From Magnetospirillum sp. (lineage in GTDB: Bacteria; Pseudomonadota; Alphaproteobacteria; Rhodospirillales; Magnetospirillaceae), in contig JANQAI010000001.1 of the NCBI GenBank assembly GCA_024707145.1, positions 188,501 through 252,500 of the forward strand: DNA of 64,000 bases. The letters are read 5' to 3'. Below are positions 35,377-45,345 of this stretch, one piece after another (position 1 is the first letter of the stretch; every line of letters starts with the position of its first letter). A program made the translations under genes and the position numbers. Under the pieces are notes generated by a model that saw only the letters and a program-made list of their open reading frames with translations, was not told where the DNA came from and made no database searches.

Positions 35377-36099
35377 TCACTGGTTGGTTTGGAACAGCCG
35401 GTCCATCTGGCCCCGGCTTTCCTTGTCATAGCCTTTCGCCGGCTTGCCCCCGTCAGCCTTGGCCGCGGGGACAGCCTCGCCCGGCCTGGCCGGGGCCTTC
35501 GCGCCCTCGGCCGGGCCGCCGGCCGGCAGGGGGGCGACGAACTGGCGGAATTGTTCCTCCGCCTCCATCAGGTCGCGGGCCTGGCCCTTGACCTGGTTGG
35601 TTTTCTGCTCGGCGGTGCCGAAACCTTCGGGGGCGATGCCCTTCAGCAGGTTGGCGCCGCGCTCCAGCCAGGGGCGCGTCTTGGCACCGGCCAGCCAGTC
35701 GGGCAATTCGGGGCCGGCGACCATGGTCACCATCATGAAGCCCAGGCTGACCACAGCCGCGCCCAGGCCCAATCCGAACACGAAGCCCAGTGAGGAATCA
35801 ACGCTGTTGAGCGCGCTGCGCCGCACCCGGTCGGAAACGGCCTTGGTCAGGATGGACAGCACCAGCAGCGACACCAGGAACAGGCAGGCCCCCGTCGCCA
35901 AATCGGCACCCAGCGCCGAATCGATATGGCTGCGAAAGAACGGCCGCACCATGCCGAACCCGTAGAAGGTGGCGGCGACGGCGCCGATCCAGGCGCCGAT
36001 GGCCAGGACCTGATGGACGAAGCCGCGAAAGAACGAAAACGCCGCCAGTCCCAGCATGACCACGGCGACGATGATGTCCACGGCGGTGAAGTTGCCCAT
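35377..36099 (-). CDS. cvpA: CvpA-family membrane protein
   Basis: This is a 240-residue protein with four membrane helices in the first 130 residues (DIIVAVVMLGLAAFSFFRGF is the family start) and a long, probably cytoplasmic, Ala/Pro/Lys-rich tail. CvpA was found as a factor for colicin V production; its general role is not clear, but it regularly precedes purF, as here. The tail is longer than in the E. coli protein, a common alphaproteobacterial form. Confidence 0.9.
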   Translation of the reverse strand: MGNFTAVDIIVAVVMLGLAAFSFFRGFVHQVLAIGAWIGAVAATFYGFGMVRPFFRSHIDSALGADLATGACLFLVSLLVLSILTKAVSDRVRRSALNSVDSSLGFVFGLGLGAAVVSLGFMMVTMVAGPELPDWLAGAKTRPWLERGANLLKGIAPEGFGTAEQKTNQVKGQARDLMEAEEQFRQFVAPLPAGGPAEGAKAPARPGEAVPAAKADGGKPAKGYDKESRGQMDRLFQTNQ

Positions 36100-36130
36100 G
36101 ATCGGGGACGGCTCTCTCGACTTCAGATCG

Positions 36131-37507
36131 TCACTGGCCGGGACGGAACAGTCCCAGCAAATCCTGCAAATGCCCGATGGGACGAATCGCCAACGGGCCG
36201 CCTGCGGCTTGCGCCTTTCCCTTGCGCGGGCTCGCCGGCACCAGGCCTTGGGCGAACCCCAGCTTCGCCGCCTCCTTCAGGCGGGCGTCGCCTTGCGCGA
36301 CCGCGCGCACCTCGCCGGAAAGGCCGATTTCTCCGAACACCACCATGTCGGCGGGAACGGGCACATCGGTGGCGGAGGACACGAGCGCGGCCGCGACCGC
36401 GAGATCGGCAGCGGGCTCGGTGATCCGTAAGCCGCCAGCGACGTTCAGATAAACGTCATTGCCCGACAAAGCAAGCCCGCATCGTGCATCCAGTACCGCA
36501 AGAACCATGGACAGGCGGTTCGAATCCCACCCGACCACCGCGCGGCGTGGGCTGGACAGCGTGCTGGGCGCCACCAATGCCTGGATTTCCACCAGCATGG
36601 GGCGGGTGCCTTCCACGCCGGCATAGACGCAGGAGCCCGAGACGTTGCCGCGCCTTTCCGCCAGGAATAGGGCGGAAGGGTTCAGCACCTCGGTCAGGCC
36701 GCCGTCGGTCATCTCGAACACGCCGATCTCGTCGGTGGCGCCGAAGCGGTTCTTGACGGCGCGCAGAATGCGGAACTGGTGGCCGCGGTCGCCCTCGAAA
36801 TAGAGCACGGTGTCCACCATGTGCTCCAGCACGCGGGGGCCGGCGATGGTGCCTTCCTTGGTGACGTGGCCGACCAGGAACAGCACGAAGCCGCGCCGCT
36901 TCGCCAGCCGGATCAGCTCGTGGGCGCAGATGCGCACCTGGCTGACCGTGCCGGGGGCGGCTTCCACGTTGTCGGCGTACATGGTCTGGATCGAGTCGAT
37001 CACCACCACCTTGGGGGCGTCGGCCACATCCAGGGTCTGGATGATATCGCGCAGATTGGTGGCCGAGGCCAGTTGCACAGGCGCTGTGGCCAAGCCCAGC
37101 CGGCGGGCGCGCAGGCGTACCTGGTCCACCGCCTCTTCGCCCGAGATGTAGACCACCGGCACCTGGGTGGACAGGGCGGCGGTAGCCTGGGTCAGCAGGG
37201 TGGACTTGCCGATGCCGGGATCGCCGCCCACCAGCAGGGCGGACCCGGCCACCAGCCCGCCGCCGCACACCCGATCCAACTCGCCGATGCGGGTCATCAG
37301 CCGCGGCAGGTCGGCGGTGGTGGCGCCCTCCAGCCCGACGAACTCGATCTTCTTGCCCGGCTTGCCGCCCAGCCCCTTGGGCGCCGACTCGCGCGGCGCC
37401 TCCTCGGAAATGGAATTCCACGCCCCGCAGGCCTCGCACTTGCCGGCCCAGCGGGCGGTGACGGCGCCGCATTCCTGACAGACGTAGCGGGGGGCGGATT
37501 TGGACAA
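36131..37507 (-). CDS. radA: DNA repair protein RadA
   Basis: RadA (458 residues) is a RecA-like branch-migration helicase for recombination intermediates. It has the N-terminal zinc finger (CQECG...CEACG, residues 9-28), Walker A GGDPGIGKST near 90, the KNRFGATDEIGVF motif and a C-terminal Lon-type domain (VFGEIGLSGEVRAV). All elements are present, so it should be active. It lies 31 bases before cvpA in the purF unit. Confidence 0.95.
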   Translation of the reverse strand: MSKSAPRYVCQECGAVTARWAGKCEACGAWNSISEEAPRESAPKGLGGKPGKKIEFVGLEGATTADLPRLMTRIGELDRVCGGGLVAGSALLVGGDPGIGKSTLLTQATAALSTQVPVVYISGEEAVDQVRLRARRLGLATAPVQLASATNLRDIIQTLDVADAPKVVVIDSIQTMYADNVEAAPGTVSQVRICAHELIRLAKRRGFVLFLVGHVTKEGTIAGPRVLEHMVDTVLYFEGDRGHQFRILRAVKNRFGATDEIGVFEMTDGGLTEVLNPSALFLAERRGNVSGSCVYAGVEGTRPMLVEIQALVAPSTLSSPRRAVVGWDSNRLSMVLAVLDARCGLALSGNDVYLNVAGGLRITEPAADLAVAAALVSSATDVPVPADMVVFGEIGLSGEVRAVAQGDARLKEAAKLGFAQGLVPASPRKGKAQAAGGPLAIRPIGHLQDLLGLFRPGQ

Positions 37508-37531
37508 GGTTTTTCCTCGAACTTAGCCACT

Positions 37532-37619
37532 CGTCATGCGCGGGCTTGACCCGCGCATCCACGTGGTGCCGCGCGAGCAGACGTGGATGGCCGGGTCAAG
37601 GCCCGGCCATGACGGGGGA
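37532..37619. repeat. Intergenic palindromic repeat (GGCCGGGTCAAG family), copy 1
   Basis: GTCATGCGCGGGCTTGACCCGCGCATCC and GTGGATGGCCGGGTCAAGGCCCGGCCATGAC are two palindromes in opposite orientation around about 30 bases. A similar unit lies between fabD and fabG (47248-47349). It fills the radA-mlaF gap. Confidence 0.8.
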
Positions 37620-37630
37620 GAACGGCGGCT

Positions 37631-38419
37631 TTACGCACGCAGTTCCATCTTGATCGGGCCCTCTGCCCGCCCATGGATGAACTGGTCGACGAATTCGTTG
37701 CCGGAATGGTCGATGTCCTTGGCCGGGCCGACCCAGATCAGCTTGCCCTTGTACAGCATGGCGATGCGGTCGGCGATCTTGCGGGCCGAGGCCATGTCGT
37801 GGGTGATGGACAGGGCGGTGGCGCCCAGTTCCTTGGTGCACTTGACGATCAGGTCGTTGATGACGTCGGCCATGATGGGGTCCAGGCCGGTGGTCGGCTC
37901 GTCGAAGAAGATGATCCCCGGGCTCGACGCGATGGCGCGGGCCAGGCCGACGCGCTTCTGCATGCCGCCCGACAGTTCCGACGGGAACAGCTCGCCGGCC
38001 GCAGGGGCCAAGCCCACCTGGGTCAGCTTCTCCAGGGCGATCTCCTTGGCCTCGGCGCGGGGCATGCGGCGGCCCTGGATCAGGCCGAAGGCCACGTTCT
38101 CCCACACTTTCAGCGAATCGAACAGGGCGGCGCCCTGGAACAGCATGCCGAATTGCGACAGCACCCGGTCGCGGGCCTTGCCGCGCAGGCCTACCACCTC
38201 TTCGCCATCGATGCGGATGGAGCCGCGCTCGGGGCGCAGCAGGCCCAGGATGCTCTTCAGCATCACCGACTTGCCGGAGCCGGAGCCGCCGATCACCACC
38301 ACCGATTCGCCCTTGGCGATGGACAGGTCGACGCCGTCCAGCACCACCTTGGGCCCGAACGACTTGTGAACGTCGGTCAGCTGGATCTTGGGCGGGGGGC
38401 TGTCGCTCATGTGACTCAT
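37631..38419 (-). CDS. mlaF: Phospholipid ABC transporter ATP-binding protein MlaF
   Basis: MlaF is the ATPase of the MlaFEDB complex that moves phospholipids between membranes and keeps the outer membrane asymmetric. The 262-residue product has Walker A IGGSGSGKS (about 44-52), the signature LSGGMQKRVGLARAI and Walker B IIFFDEPTTGLDP. The ATG at 38419 overlaps the mlaE stop (ATGA); a second ATG at 38410 is possible. mlaD and mlaC are not next to it here. Confidence 0.92.
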   Translation of the reverse strand: MSHMSDSPPPKIQLTDVHKSFGPKVVLDGVDLSIAKGESVVVIGGSGSGKSVMLKSILGLLRPERGSIRIDGEEVVGLRGKARDRVLSQFGMLFQGAALFDSLKVWENVAFGLIQGRRMPRAEAKEIALEKLTQVGLAPAAGELFPSELSGGMQKRVGLARAIASSPGIIFFDEPTTGLDPIMADVINDLIVKCTKELGATALSITHDMASARKIADRIAMLYKGKLIWVGPAKDIDHSGNEFVDQFIHGRAEGPIKMELRA

Positions 38420-39189
38420 TGGCCGAAATACAGGGCGGTGATGACGTAATTGAACACTAGGATCAGGATGGCGGCCGATACCACCGAATTGGTGGTGGCT
38501 GCGCCGACGCCCTGGGCGCCGCCCCGCGAGTAGTAGCCGTGGTAGCACCCCATCAGCGAGATGAGGAAGCCGAACACGGCGGCCTTGGTCAGGCCCGAGA
38601 TGACGTCGATGGGCTTCAGGTATTCCCAGGTCCGGCTGATATAGGTGGCCGGATTGAAGCCCAGCTTGTAGACGCCCACGATATAGCCGCCGAACACGCC
38701 GATGATGTCGGCCACCAGCACCAGCAGCGGCACCATCAGCAGGCCGGCCAGCAGGCGCGGCGCCACCAGGTACTTGAACGGGTTGGTGGACAGCGTGGTC
38801 AGGGCGTCGATCTGTTCGGTCACCCGCATGGTGCCGATCTCGGCGGCCATGGAGGCGCCGATGCGGCCCGCCACCATCAGGCCGGCCAGCACCGGGGCCA
38901 GTTCGCGGGTCACCGACAGCACCACGACGGTGGCGACGGCGCCCTCGGCGGCGAAGCGGGAGAAGCCGGAATAGGATTGCAGCGCCAGCACCATGCCGGT
39001 GAACACGGCGGTCAGGCCGACCACCGGCAGCGAATAATAGCCGATCTCCACCATGGAACGGACGATCAGGCGCGGATAGAAGGGCGGGCGCACCACGTGG
39101 GAGACGGCCACGCCGGCGAAGGCGGACAGCCGGCCCACCTGGGACAGGAAGGCCAGGAACACGCGGCCGACGGTGGCGACGAATTCCAT
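38416..39189 (-). CDS. mlaE: Phospholipid ABC transporter permease MlaE
   Basis: MlaE is the permease of the phospholipid transport complex. The 257-residue product has about five membrane helices and the family core VVLSVTRELAPVLAGLMVAGRIGASMAAEIGTM, here divided over residues about 90-122, followed by DALTTLSTNPFKYLVAPR. It overlaps alr by one base upstream and mlaF by four bases downstream, so alr-mlaE-mlaF are translationally coupled. Confidence 0.93.
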   Translation of the reverse strand: MEFVATVGRVFLAFLSQVGRLSAFAGVAVSHVVRPPFYPRLIVRSMVEIGYYSLPVVGLTAVFTGMVLALQSYSGFSRFAAEGAVATVVVLSVTRELAPVLAGLMVAGRIGASMAAEIGTMRVTEQIDALTTLSTNPFKYLVAPRLLAGLLMVPLLVLVADIIGVFGGYIVGVYKLGFNPATYISRTWEYLKPIDVISGLTKAAVFGFLISLMGCYHGYYSRGGAQGVGAATTNSVVSAAILILVFNYVITALYFGQ

Positions 39190-40302
39190 CAGGCGGCCTC
39201 GCCCACATAGGTGCGGTGATAACGCGCGCCCAGAGCGGTCAGCACTTCGTAGCCGATGGTGCCGCCTCGGGCGGCCCAGTCGTCGGCGGATTGGTGCTCG
39301 CCCAGTACCTCGATCAGCGCTCCCGGCCGCGCCTGCTCGGGCGGCAGCGCGCTGACGTCGAAGGTGGTCAGATCCATGGAAATTCGGCCCACGACCGGCA
39401 CCCGCTCCCCCTCGATGAAGCCGAAACCGCGATTGCCCAGCGACCGGAAAACGCCGTCGGCATAGCCCAGGGCGGCGACGGCGACGCGGCCCTTGCGCGC
39501 GAATTGGTGGGTGGCACCATAGCCAACGGTCATAGGGGTGTCAACGTCACGCACCTGAAGGATACGGGCCTTCAGGCCGACCACCCTGGCCATGGGATTA
39601 GGGCGGTCCGGCGTGGGATTGAGGCCGTAAAGCGCCGCCCCCGGCCGCACCAGGTCGAAGTGGTAGGGAGTTCCCAGGAAGATGGTGGACGACGCCCCCA
39701 GGCTGCGCCGCGCCTTCAGGTCCAGGCGGCCGGTCAGGGCGGCGAAGGTCTCCAACTGGTGGGGGTTCTTGGGGTGGTCGGCTTCGTCGGCGCAGGCCAT
39801 GTGGCTCATCACCACCACCGGCTTGATGCCGGCCAGCAGCGACGGATCGGCGGCCAGCCGTTCCACCTGGGAGGCATCCAGGCCCAGCCGGCTCATGCCG
39901 GTATCCAGGTGCAGGATGCCGTCCAGCCGGCGTTCGGCGGCGGCGGCGTAGCCGGCCCACAGGCCGATCTGCTCGGGGCTGTTGAGCACCGGAATCAGCC
40001 CGTGCCCGGCCAGGTCGGCGCAGGCGCCGGGCAGGGGGCCGCCCAGCACGGCGATGGCGGCCTCGGGTAGCACCTTGCGCATCGCGATGCCCTCGTCGAT
40101 GGTGGCGACGAAGAAGGTGCGGCAGCCGGCGGCGGCCAGCAACGGGGCCAGCCGCGCCGCCCCCCAGGCCGTAGCAATCGGCTTTGATCACCGCTGCGGC
40201 CTCGCACGCCGGCCCGACCTTGTCGCGGATCAGGCGCCAATTGGCGACCACGGCGCCGGCATCGACGGTCAGGAAGGCGGTGGCGCGGTCAAAGGAGGTC
40301 AT
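39189..40302 (-). CDS. alr: Alanine racemase, apparent frameshift
   Basis: This PLP enzyme of about 371 residues makes D-alanine for peptidoglycan. The PLP lysine is Lys40 in VIKADCYGLG. The second base, Tyr, is in MTVGYGATHQF, and SMDLTTFDV and the C-terminal TIGYEVLTALG are also present. The frame breaks at the C6 run 40160-40165 directly after YGLG; C5 restores GLGAARLAPL. Since D-alanine is needed for growth, a sequence error is more likely than a pseudogene unless a second racemase exists. Confidence 0.9.
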
Positions 40303-40325
40303 GGGAGCTTTCCGGTCTTTCCTAC

Positions 40326-40395
40326 TGCGTCACCCCCGCGAAAGCGGGGGTCCATGGCAGTTGCACAATGGATGCCCGCTTTCGCGGGCCTGACG
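40326..40395. repeat. REP-type palindrome pair downstream of the GIY-YIG gene
   Basis: GTCACCCCCGCGAAAGCGGGGGTCC and GGATGCCCGCTTTCGCGGGCCTGACG are two hairpins in opposite orientation. They belong to the same family as 19238-19343 and 40699-40786. The unit ends at the base before the TAG stop of the GIY-YIG gene. Confidence 0.85.
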
Positions 40396-40683
40396 CTAGA
40401 GATTCCAATCTCCATGCAAATCCCGCCAGTTGGGATTTTCCTTTTCGATCAGTTCGATCTTCCAGGCCCGCCGCCACTTCTTGAGCTGCTTCTCGCGCTC
40501 AATGGCGAGCGGCATTGTCTCATGGAATTCAGCATAGACCAGTGTGTGGATGCCATAACGCGTGGTAAAGCCCTCGATTGCGTCGGATTTATGTTCCGAA
40601 ACGCGCCGAGCCAGATCGCTGGTGACGCCGACGTGAAAGGTGCCGTTCTTGCCGCTAGCGAGAATGTAGACGCAGGGGCGCAT
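40396..40683 (-). CDS. GIY-YIG nuclease-domain protein (UPF0213/YhbQ-like)
   Basis: The 95-residue product is a single GIY-YIG domain. CVYILASGKNGTFHVGVTSDLARRV is the opening, with VYI and HVG in the GIY and YIG places; the conserved arginine of DLARRV and glutamate of YAEFHE follow, then REKQLKKWRRAWK. The family COG2827 often has lower GC than its hosts, as does this gene. It is packed between two REP-type repeats with no other bases to spare, which suggests that gene and repeats travel or are kept together. Confidence 0.85.
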   Translation of the reverse strand: MRPCVYILASGKNGTFHVGVTSDLARRVSEHKSDAIEGFTTRYGIHTLVYAEFHETMPLAIEREKQLKKWRRAWKIELIEKENPNWRDLHGDWNL

Positions 40684-40698
40684 CGCGATTTCCTTTTG

Positions 40699-40786
40699 GC
40701 GTCCTTCCCGCGAAAGCGGGAATCCATGCCTGGCATTTGCTCGGGCGGTAGCATGGACCCCCGCTTCCGCGGGGGTGACGGACTAT
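40699..40786. repeat. REP-type palindrome pair upstream of the GIY-YIG gene
   Basis: CGTCCTTCCCGCGAAAGCGGGAATCC and GGACCCCCGCTTCCGCGGGGGTGACGG form a unit nearly equal to that at 19238-19343. It ends 14 bases before the dnaB stop. Confidence 0.85.
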
Positions 40787-40799
40787 CACAGGTAAACGT

Positions 40800-42312
40800 T
40801 CAGAACCCCGGTTCGTCGTGGGAGTGGTGGGTGTCCAGGTTGCCGAACTTGGTGAACTCGCCCTGGAATGACAACCGCACAGTGCCCACGGGGCCGTGAC
40901 GCTGCTTGGCGATGATGACTTCGGCGGTGTTGACCACCTCCATCAGCCGCTTGTGCCAGGAATCGTAGCGCTCGTTGAACTTTTCTTCCGATTCCTCGGG
41001 GCGGCGGCCGGGTTCGGCGCGTTCCAGGTAGTATTGTTCGCGATAGACGAACATGACCACGTCGGCGTCCTGCTCGATGGAGCCCGATTCGCGCAGGTCC
41101 GACAGCTGCGGGCGCTTGTCCTCGCGCTGTTCCACCGCGCGCGACAGCTGGGACAGGGCGATCACCGGGACGTCCAGGCTCCTTGGCCAGCGCCTTCAGG
41201 CCGCGGGTGATTTCGGACACTTCCTGCACGCGGTTCTCGGAATGGGTGGCGCTGCCGCGCAGCAGCTGCAGGTAGTCCACCACCACCAGGCCCAGGCCAT
41301 GCTGGCGCTTGAGGCGGCGCGAACGGGTGCGCACTGCCGAGATGGACAGCGCCGGGGTGTCGTCGATATAGAGCGGCAGGCGATTCAGCTCTTGCGCCGC
41401 GATGACCAGGCGCTCGAACTCGTCGTTGTTCATCTCGCCTTGGCGGATCTTGTGGGACGAGATTTCCGCCTGCTCGGCGAGGATACGGCCGGCCAGCTGT
41501 TCCGACGACATTTCCAGCGAGAAGAAGGCGACGACGGCACCGTCCACCGCCTTCTTGTTGCCCACCGCATCCATCTCTTCCTTATAGGCCTTGGCGGCGT
41601 TGAAGGCGATGTTGGTGGCCAGCGAGGTCTTGCCCATGGACGGGCGTCCCGCCAGGATCAGCAGGTCCGAGGGGTGCAGGCCGCCCAGGCGCTGGTCCAT
41701 GTCGATCAGGCCGGTGGGCACGCCCGACAGCTTGCCCTGGCGTTTGTGGGCGGCTTCCGCCTGCTTCACCGTCTCGATCAGCACGGCGCCGAACGCCTCG
41801 AAGCCGCCCTCGGTCTCGCCGGTGGTGGCCAGCTCGTACAGCTTGGCTTCCGCCGTGCCGATCTGGTCCATGGCGGGGCGGTCGATCTGGGCCTCGTGGG
41901 CGTCGTTGACCATGTCCTCGCCCAGCGCGATCAGTTCGCGGCGCAGGTGCAGGTCATGGACCAGCTTGCCGTAATCCTCGGCGTTGATGATGGACACCAC
42001 CGCATTGGCCAACTGGGCGAGGTACTGGGTGCCGCCGATCTCGGCCAGGCCGCCGTCGCCCTCGAAATAGGTCTTCAGCGTCACCGGATTGGCGATCTGG
42101 CCGCGTTCGATCAGCTTGCCGCAGGCGGCGAAGATGCGCCCGTGCACCGGGTCGGCGAAATGTTCGGCGCGCAGGAACTCCGACACCTTTTCGAAGGCGC
42201 GGTTGTTGAGCAGGACGGCGCCCAGCAGCGCCTGCTCGGCCTCGTAATTGTGGGGCGGGGTGCGAAAGCCCGGGGCCTCGCCGGAAGCGGTGGTTTGGTT
42301 CAGCGCTGACAT
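40800..42312 (-). CDS. dnaB: Replicative DNA helicase DnaB, apparent frameshift
   Basis: DnaB (about 504 residues) is the hexameric helicase at the replication fork. The N-terminal domain begins [19 protein letters not shown]; the RecA-like domain has Walker [10 protein letters not shown] (about 219-227) and Walker [10 protein letters not shown]. The frame breaks at 41177-41178, where AAGGAGCTGGAC is read with an extra C; the restored text is [17 protein letters not shown], a universally conserved block. dnaB is essential, so a sequence error or a bypass is required. Confidence 0.95.
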
Positions 42313-42389
42313 GACGGCAAAGGGTAGCAGATTGCCGCCGTCCGGCGAGGGAAGAAGTTATCCCCAGGCTGTGGAACCTGGGGAAACCC

Positions 42390-43634
42390 TTAGGCCTCGA
42401 CCTCTTCCGCCTCCAGTCGGTGCCGGGGTGCCGCCCATGCGCGTTCCTGGTCGGTGATGTAGTCCCGTGTCAGCGGTACCGCGTACCGGTCCTTGGCGAA
42501 CTGCACCTGGAACACCATCAGCGACAGGCGGCGGAAGCCCAGTTCGCAGCCGGACAGATAGGCCTCCCACATGCGGCAGAAGCGCTCGTCGTACAGTTCG
42601 GCCGCGCGCTGGCGGTTGGCGAGGAAGCGCAGCCGCCATTCCCGCAGGGTATCGGCATAGTGCAGGCGCAGGATTTCGACGTCGGTGGTCAGCAGTCCCT
42701 GGCGCTCCAGGTGGGGCAGCACCTGGGACAGGGTCGGGGTATAGGTGCCGGGGAAGATGCGGCGGCGGATCCACGGATTGTTGCCGCCCTTGTCCATCTG
42801 CCCGACGCTGTGCACCAGGGCGACGCCGTCATCGGTCAGCAGGTCGCGGATGCAGCGGAAATAGGTGTGGTAGTGGGGCGGCCCCACATGCTCGAACATG
42901 CCGATGGAGACGACGCGGTCGAAGCGGCCGGTGAGTTTGCGGTAGTCCATCAGTTCGAAGCGGACGCGGTGGTCCAGCCCGGCCTCGGCGGCGCGGCGGC
43001 GGGCGACCGCCAGTTGCTCCGCCGACAAGGTGATGCCCAGCACCTCCACCTCGGCCAGGCGCGCCAGTTCCAGCGCCAGCCCGCCCCAGCCCGAGCCGAT
43101 GTCGAGGATGCGCTGGCCGTCGGCCAGCAGCAGCTTGGCGGCGATATGCCGCTTCTTGGCCTTCTGCGCGTCTTCCAGGCTGGCGGCGGCGTCGGGGAAG
43201 TAGGCGCAGGAATATTGCATGTCGTCGTCGAGGAACAGGCGGAACAGGTCTTCGCGCAGGTCGTAATGGCGCGAAACCCGCTTCTGCGCCAGCCGGGCCG
43301 GGTTGTAGTTCTCCCAGGCCAGGAACAGGGCCCCCAGGCCGTGATAGAGGCGGCGGGCGGTGCTGAAGCCGGTTTCGGCCAGATTGATGCAGCAGATGTC
43401 GAGGAATTCGTGGAAGCTGCCCGCCTCCACCTCCAGCGTGCCGTCGGTATAGGCCTCCAGCAGGTGGTAGTGGGGGGCCAGGAACACCCGGCGCTCGGTG
43501 GCGGCATCGGCGAAGCGCACCGCCACTTGGGGCGGGCTGCCGTCGCCGAAATCGCGGCGGCGGCCGGAATGGTCGATGATGCGCAGCGAACCGCGGTGGA
43601 TCAGTTGGCCAAACAGCAGATCGAGCAGGTGCAT
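42390..43634 (-). CDS. cfa: Cyclopropane-fatty-acyl-phospholipid synthase family methyltransferase
   Basis: This is a 414-residue enzyme that would transfer a methylene group from S-adenosylmethionine to double bonds of membrane lipids. The SAM site is ILDIGSGWGGLALELA (about 163-178), with GITLSAEQ and SIGMFEHVG further on, the latter containing the active-site glutamate; NNPWIRRRIFPG and the tail fit the family. An N-terminal domain of about 100 residues is of the usual type. The gene lies between dnaB and rplI on the same strand. Confidence 0.92.
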   Translation of the reverse strand: MHLLDLLFGQLIHRGSLRIIDHSGRRRDFGDGSPPQVAVRFADAATERRVFLAPHYHLLEAYTDGTLEVEAGSFHEFLDICCINLAETGFSTARRLYHGLGALFLAWENYNPARLAQKRVSRHYDLREDLFRLFLDDDMQYSCAYFPDAAASLEDAQKAKKRHIAAKLLLADGQRILDIGSGWGGLALELARLAEVEVLGITLSAEQLAVARRRAAEAGLDHRVRFELMDYRKLTGRFDRVVSIGMFEHVGPPHYHTYFRCIRDLLTDDGVALVHSVGQMDKGGNNPWIRRRIFPGTYTPTLSQVLPHLERQGLLTTDVEILRLHYADTLREWRLRFLANRQRAAELYDERFCRMWEAYLSGCELGFRRLSLMVFQVQFAKDRYAVPLTRDYITDQERAWAAPRHRLEAEEVEA

Positions 43635-43720
43635 GGCGATTCTCCCCTGTCCACCGCTTGAGATGGTTGGGACAGCGGAGTGCGCAATACGATCCTAGGT
43701 ATAGACACGGACATGCGAAC

Positions 43721-43750
43721 GCGCCGGAAGGGGGCTATCCCTTCCGGCGC
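43721..43750 (-). terminator. Hairpin after rplI, probable terminator
   Basis: A perfect 12-bp stem (GCGCCGGAAGGG / CCCTTCCGGCGC) with a six-base loop lies 80 bases past the rplI stop. No T run follows on the minus strand, so it may work as an RNA-stabilising or Rho-assisted end. Confidence 0.6.
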
Positions 43751-43831
43751 GCCGACAAGACAAGTCCTGGACCGGAGGCGATTTCAAACAGCGGGTCGGC
43801 GCAGCCCGCGCCAACCCGTTGTCATCGCACT

Positions 43832-44380
43832 CTAGGCCTCGGGGGTCTCTTCGACCTCGACGACCTCGACCACTTCCTCCTCGGCGGGCTGCTCGGCAGC
43901 CTCCGAGGCGGCCGCGGCGGCGCGCTCGGCCTCTTCCTGCGAACGGGCGACGGTCACGGTCACGGTGATCGCCACTTCCGGGTGCAGGGAAACGCGGACC
44001 GGGTAGGAACCCAGGGTCTTGATCGGGCTGTCCAGGTTGACCTGGTTGCGCTCGATGGTATAGCCGGCGGCCTTGACGGCCTCGGCCACGTCGCGGCCCG
44101 ACACCGAGCCGTACAGCTGACCACCTTCGCCGGCCTGACGAACCATCAGAACCTTGAGGCCTTCCATCTTGCCGGCGACGGCCTGGGCCTCGTCGCGGCG
44201 CTTCAGATTGATGGCCTCCAGCTGGGCGCGCTGCTTCTCGAAGAAGGCAAGGTTGTCCTTGTTGGCGCGCAGCGCCTTCTTCTTGGGCAGCAGGAAATTG
44301 CGGGCGAAGCCAGGCTTGACCTTGACCACGTCGCCCATCTGACCGAGCTTCTCGATCCTCTCGAGCAGGATGACTTCCAT
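43832..44380 (-). CDS. rplI: Ribosomal protein L9
   Basis: L9 (182 residues) has the N-terminal rRNA-binding domain [30 protein letters not shown], read in parts as the family signature [17 protein letters not shown], the long helix and the C-terminal domain ([15 protein letters not shown]). An extra acidic tail of about 35 residues (rich in Ala, Glu and Val) is longer than in E. coli but common in this group. It closes the rpsF-rpsR-DUF2232-rplI operon. Confidence 0.96.
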   Translation of the reverse strand: MEVILLERIEKLGQMGDVVKVKPGFARNFLLPKKKALRANKDNLAFFEKQRAQLEAINLKRRDEAQAVAGKMEGLKVLMVRQAGEGGQLYGSVSGRDVAEAVKAAGYTIERNQVNLDSPIKTLGSYPVRVSLHPEVAITVTVTVARSQEEAERAAAAASEAAEQPAEEEVVEVVEVEETPEA

Positions 44381-44381
44381 T

Positions 44382-45320
44382 CTATCCCTCCATACCGCCG
44401 CCGCTGTCGTGGCGGCGGAACCTCATCGTCCAGAACCTAACCAGTCCCAACCCGGCGACCGCCACGGCGGCCCAGCCATTGGCCAGAAACAGCAACCCGT
44501 ACGCCACGGCGAGCAACAAGCCCCCGTTCGGCCGTCCCCGGGCCCAGCGGTGAATGCCCGCCAGCCCCAGAAACATGAAGGGGACCAGCAGGACGCCCGC
44601 GGCATTGCCGGCGACGTATCCCACATCCCCCCTGACCGCCACCGCCAGCACCACCACGGCCACCAGGGCGAAGCCCAGCCAGTCGGGAAGCCGCAGCTCC
44701 CTGTAGGCCGGGCTCGGCCGCCGGGCGTGGCCCAGGCGGGCCAGCAATCCCTGCGCCGCCACGGCATTGAGCACCACCATCACCAGCCACGATGTCGCCA
44801 TCAGGGCCAGGAACAGCGGCGCCACCAGCTTGACCAGCGCTTCCCGCTGTTGGGCGGGGAAGTGGCCGGCCATCAGGTCGAGGGTGCGTCCCAGAAGCTG
44901 GGCCACGTTCGCCTCGATGCCGTCGGCGCTGCCGAGCAGGAAGGCCGTGCCGCAAAGCATCAGCCCCAACCCGGCGGCGGTCAGCCATGCCAGGACGAGT
45001 CCCGGCGGGTACCATTCGGCCGAGCCGTCGGCGGCACGCCGCCACAGCAAGGCTCGGTTGCTCACCAGCAGGGCGGGAACAGCCGCCGCGACCGCGAAGG
45101 GCAGGGCGGCAAACCACCCCGATCCCGCCGCCACCGCGACTGCCGCCACCCCGGCGGCGGCCACCGCCGCTTTCGTCCCCAACGCCAATCCCGCCATCAT
45201 CAGCGGCAGCGGCGCCAGGTACGAGAGCAGGGCACCCAACGCAATGCCCTTGGCCAGCGACAGGAACATCAGTGCGGAAAGCAGTCCCGCCGCCAGCATC
45301 AGGCCGAGTTGCCGTATCAC
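44382..45320 (-). CDS. DUF2232 membrane protein
   Basis: This is a 312-residue protein with about eight membrane helices. DUF2232 proteins often lie between rpsR and rplI in alphaproteobacteria; their function is unknown. The start is GTG at 45320 ([17 protein letters not shown]), 25 bases after rpsR; the stop lies one base before the rplI ATG region. Position inside a ribosomal-protein operon suggests constitutive, growth-linked expression. Confidence 0.85.
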   Translation of the reverse strand: MIRQLGLMLAAGLLSALMFLSLAKGIALGALLSYLAPLPLMMAGLALGTKAAVAAAGVAAVAVAAGSGWFAALPFAVAAAVPALLVSNRALLWRRAADGSAEWYPPGLVLAWLTAAGLGLMLCGTAFLLGSADGIEANVAQLLGRTLDLMAGHFPAQQREALVKLVAPLFLALMATSWLVMVVLNAVAAQGLLARLGHARRPSPAYRELRLPDWLGFALVAVVVLAVAVRGDVGYVAGNAAGVLLVPFMFLGLAGIHRWARGRPNGGLLLAVAYGLLFLANGWAAVAVAGLGLVRFWTMRFRRHDSGGGMEG

Positions 45321-45345
45321 CGGCAGAACTCCATAAGCTCCGGTC

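Noticed and set aside
36517..36528. GGTTCGAATCCC, which looks like a tRNA T-arm
   Set aside because: It lies inside radA and encodes part of GWDSNRL on the other strand; no acceptor stem or anticodon arm can be drawn around it.
40326..40786. CRISPR-like array
   Set aside because: The repeats are two hairpin pairs around a gene, without regular spacers or cas genes.
40800..42312. dnaB, alr, fabF, rpsF and others as pseudogenes
   Set aside because: All are single-copy essential or central genes with perfect sequence on both sides of one-base changes; decay would show further mutations.
42362..42383. CCCCAGG/CCTGGGG hairpin between cfa and dnaB as terminator
   Set aside because: The stem is only seven bases and there is no T run on either strand; left unassigned.
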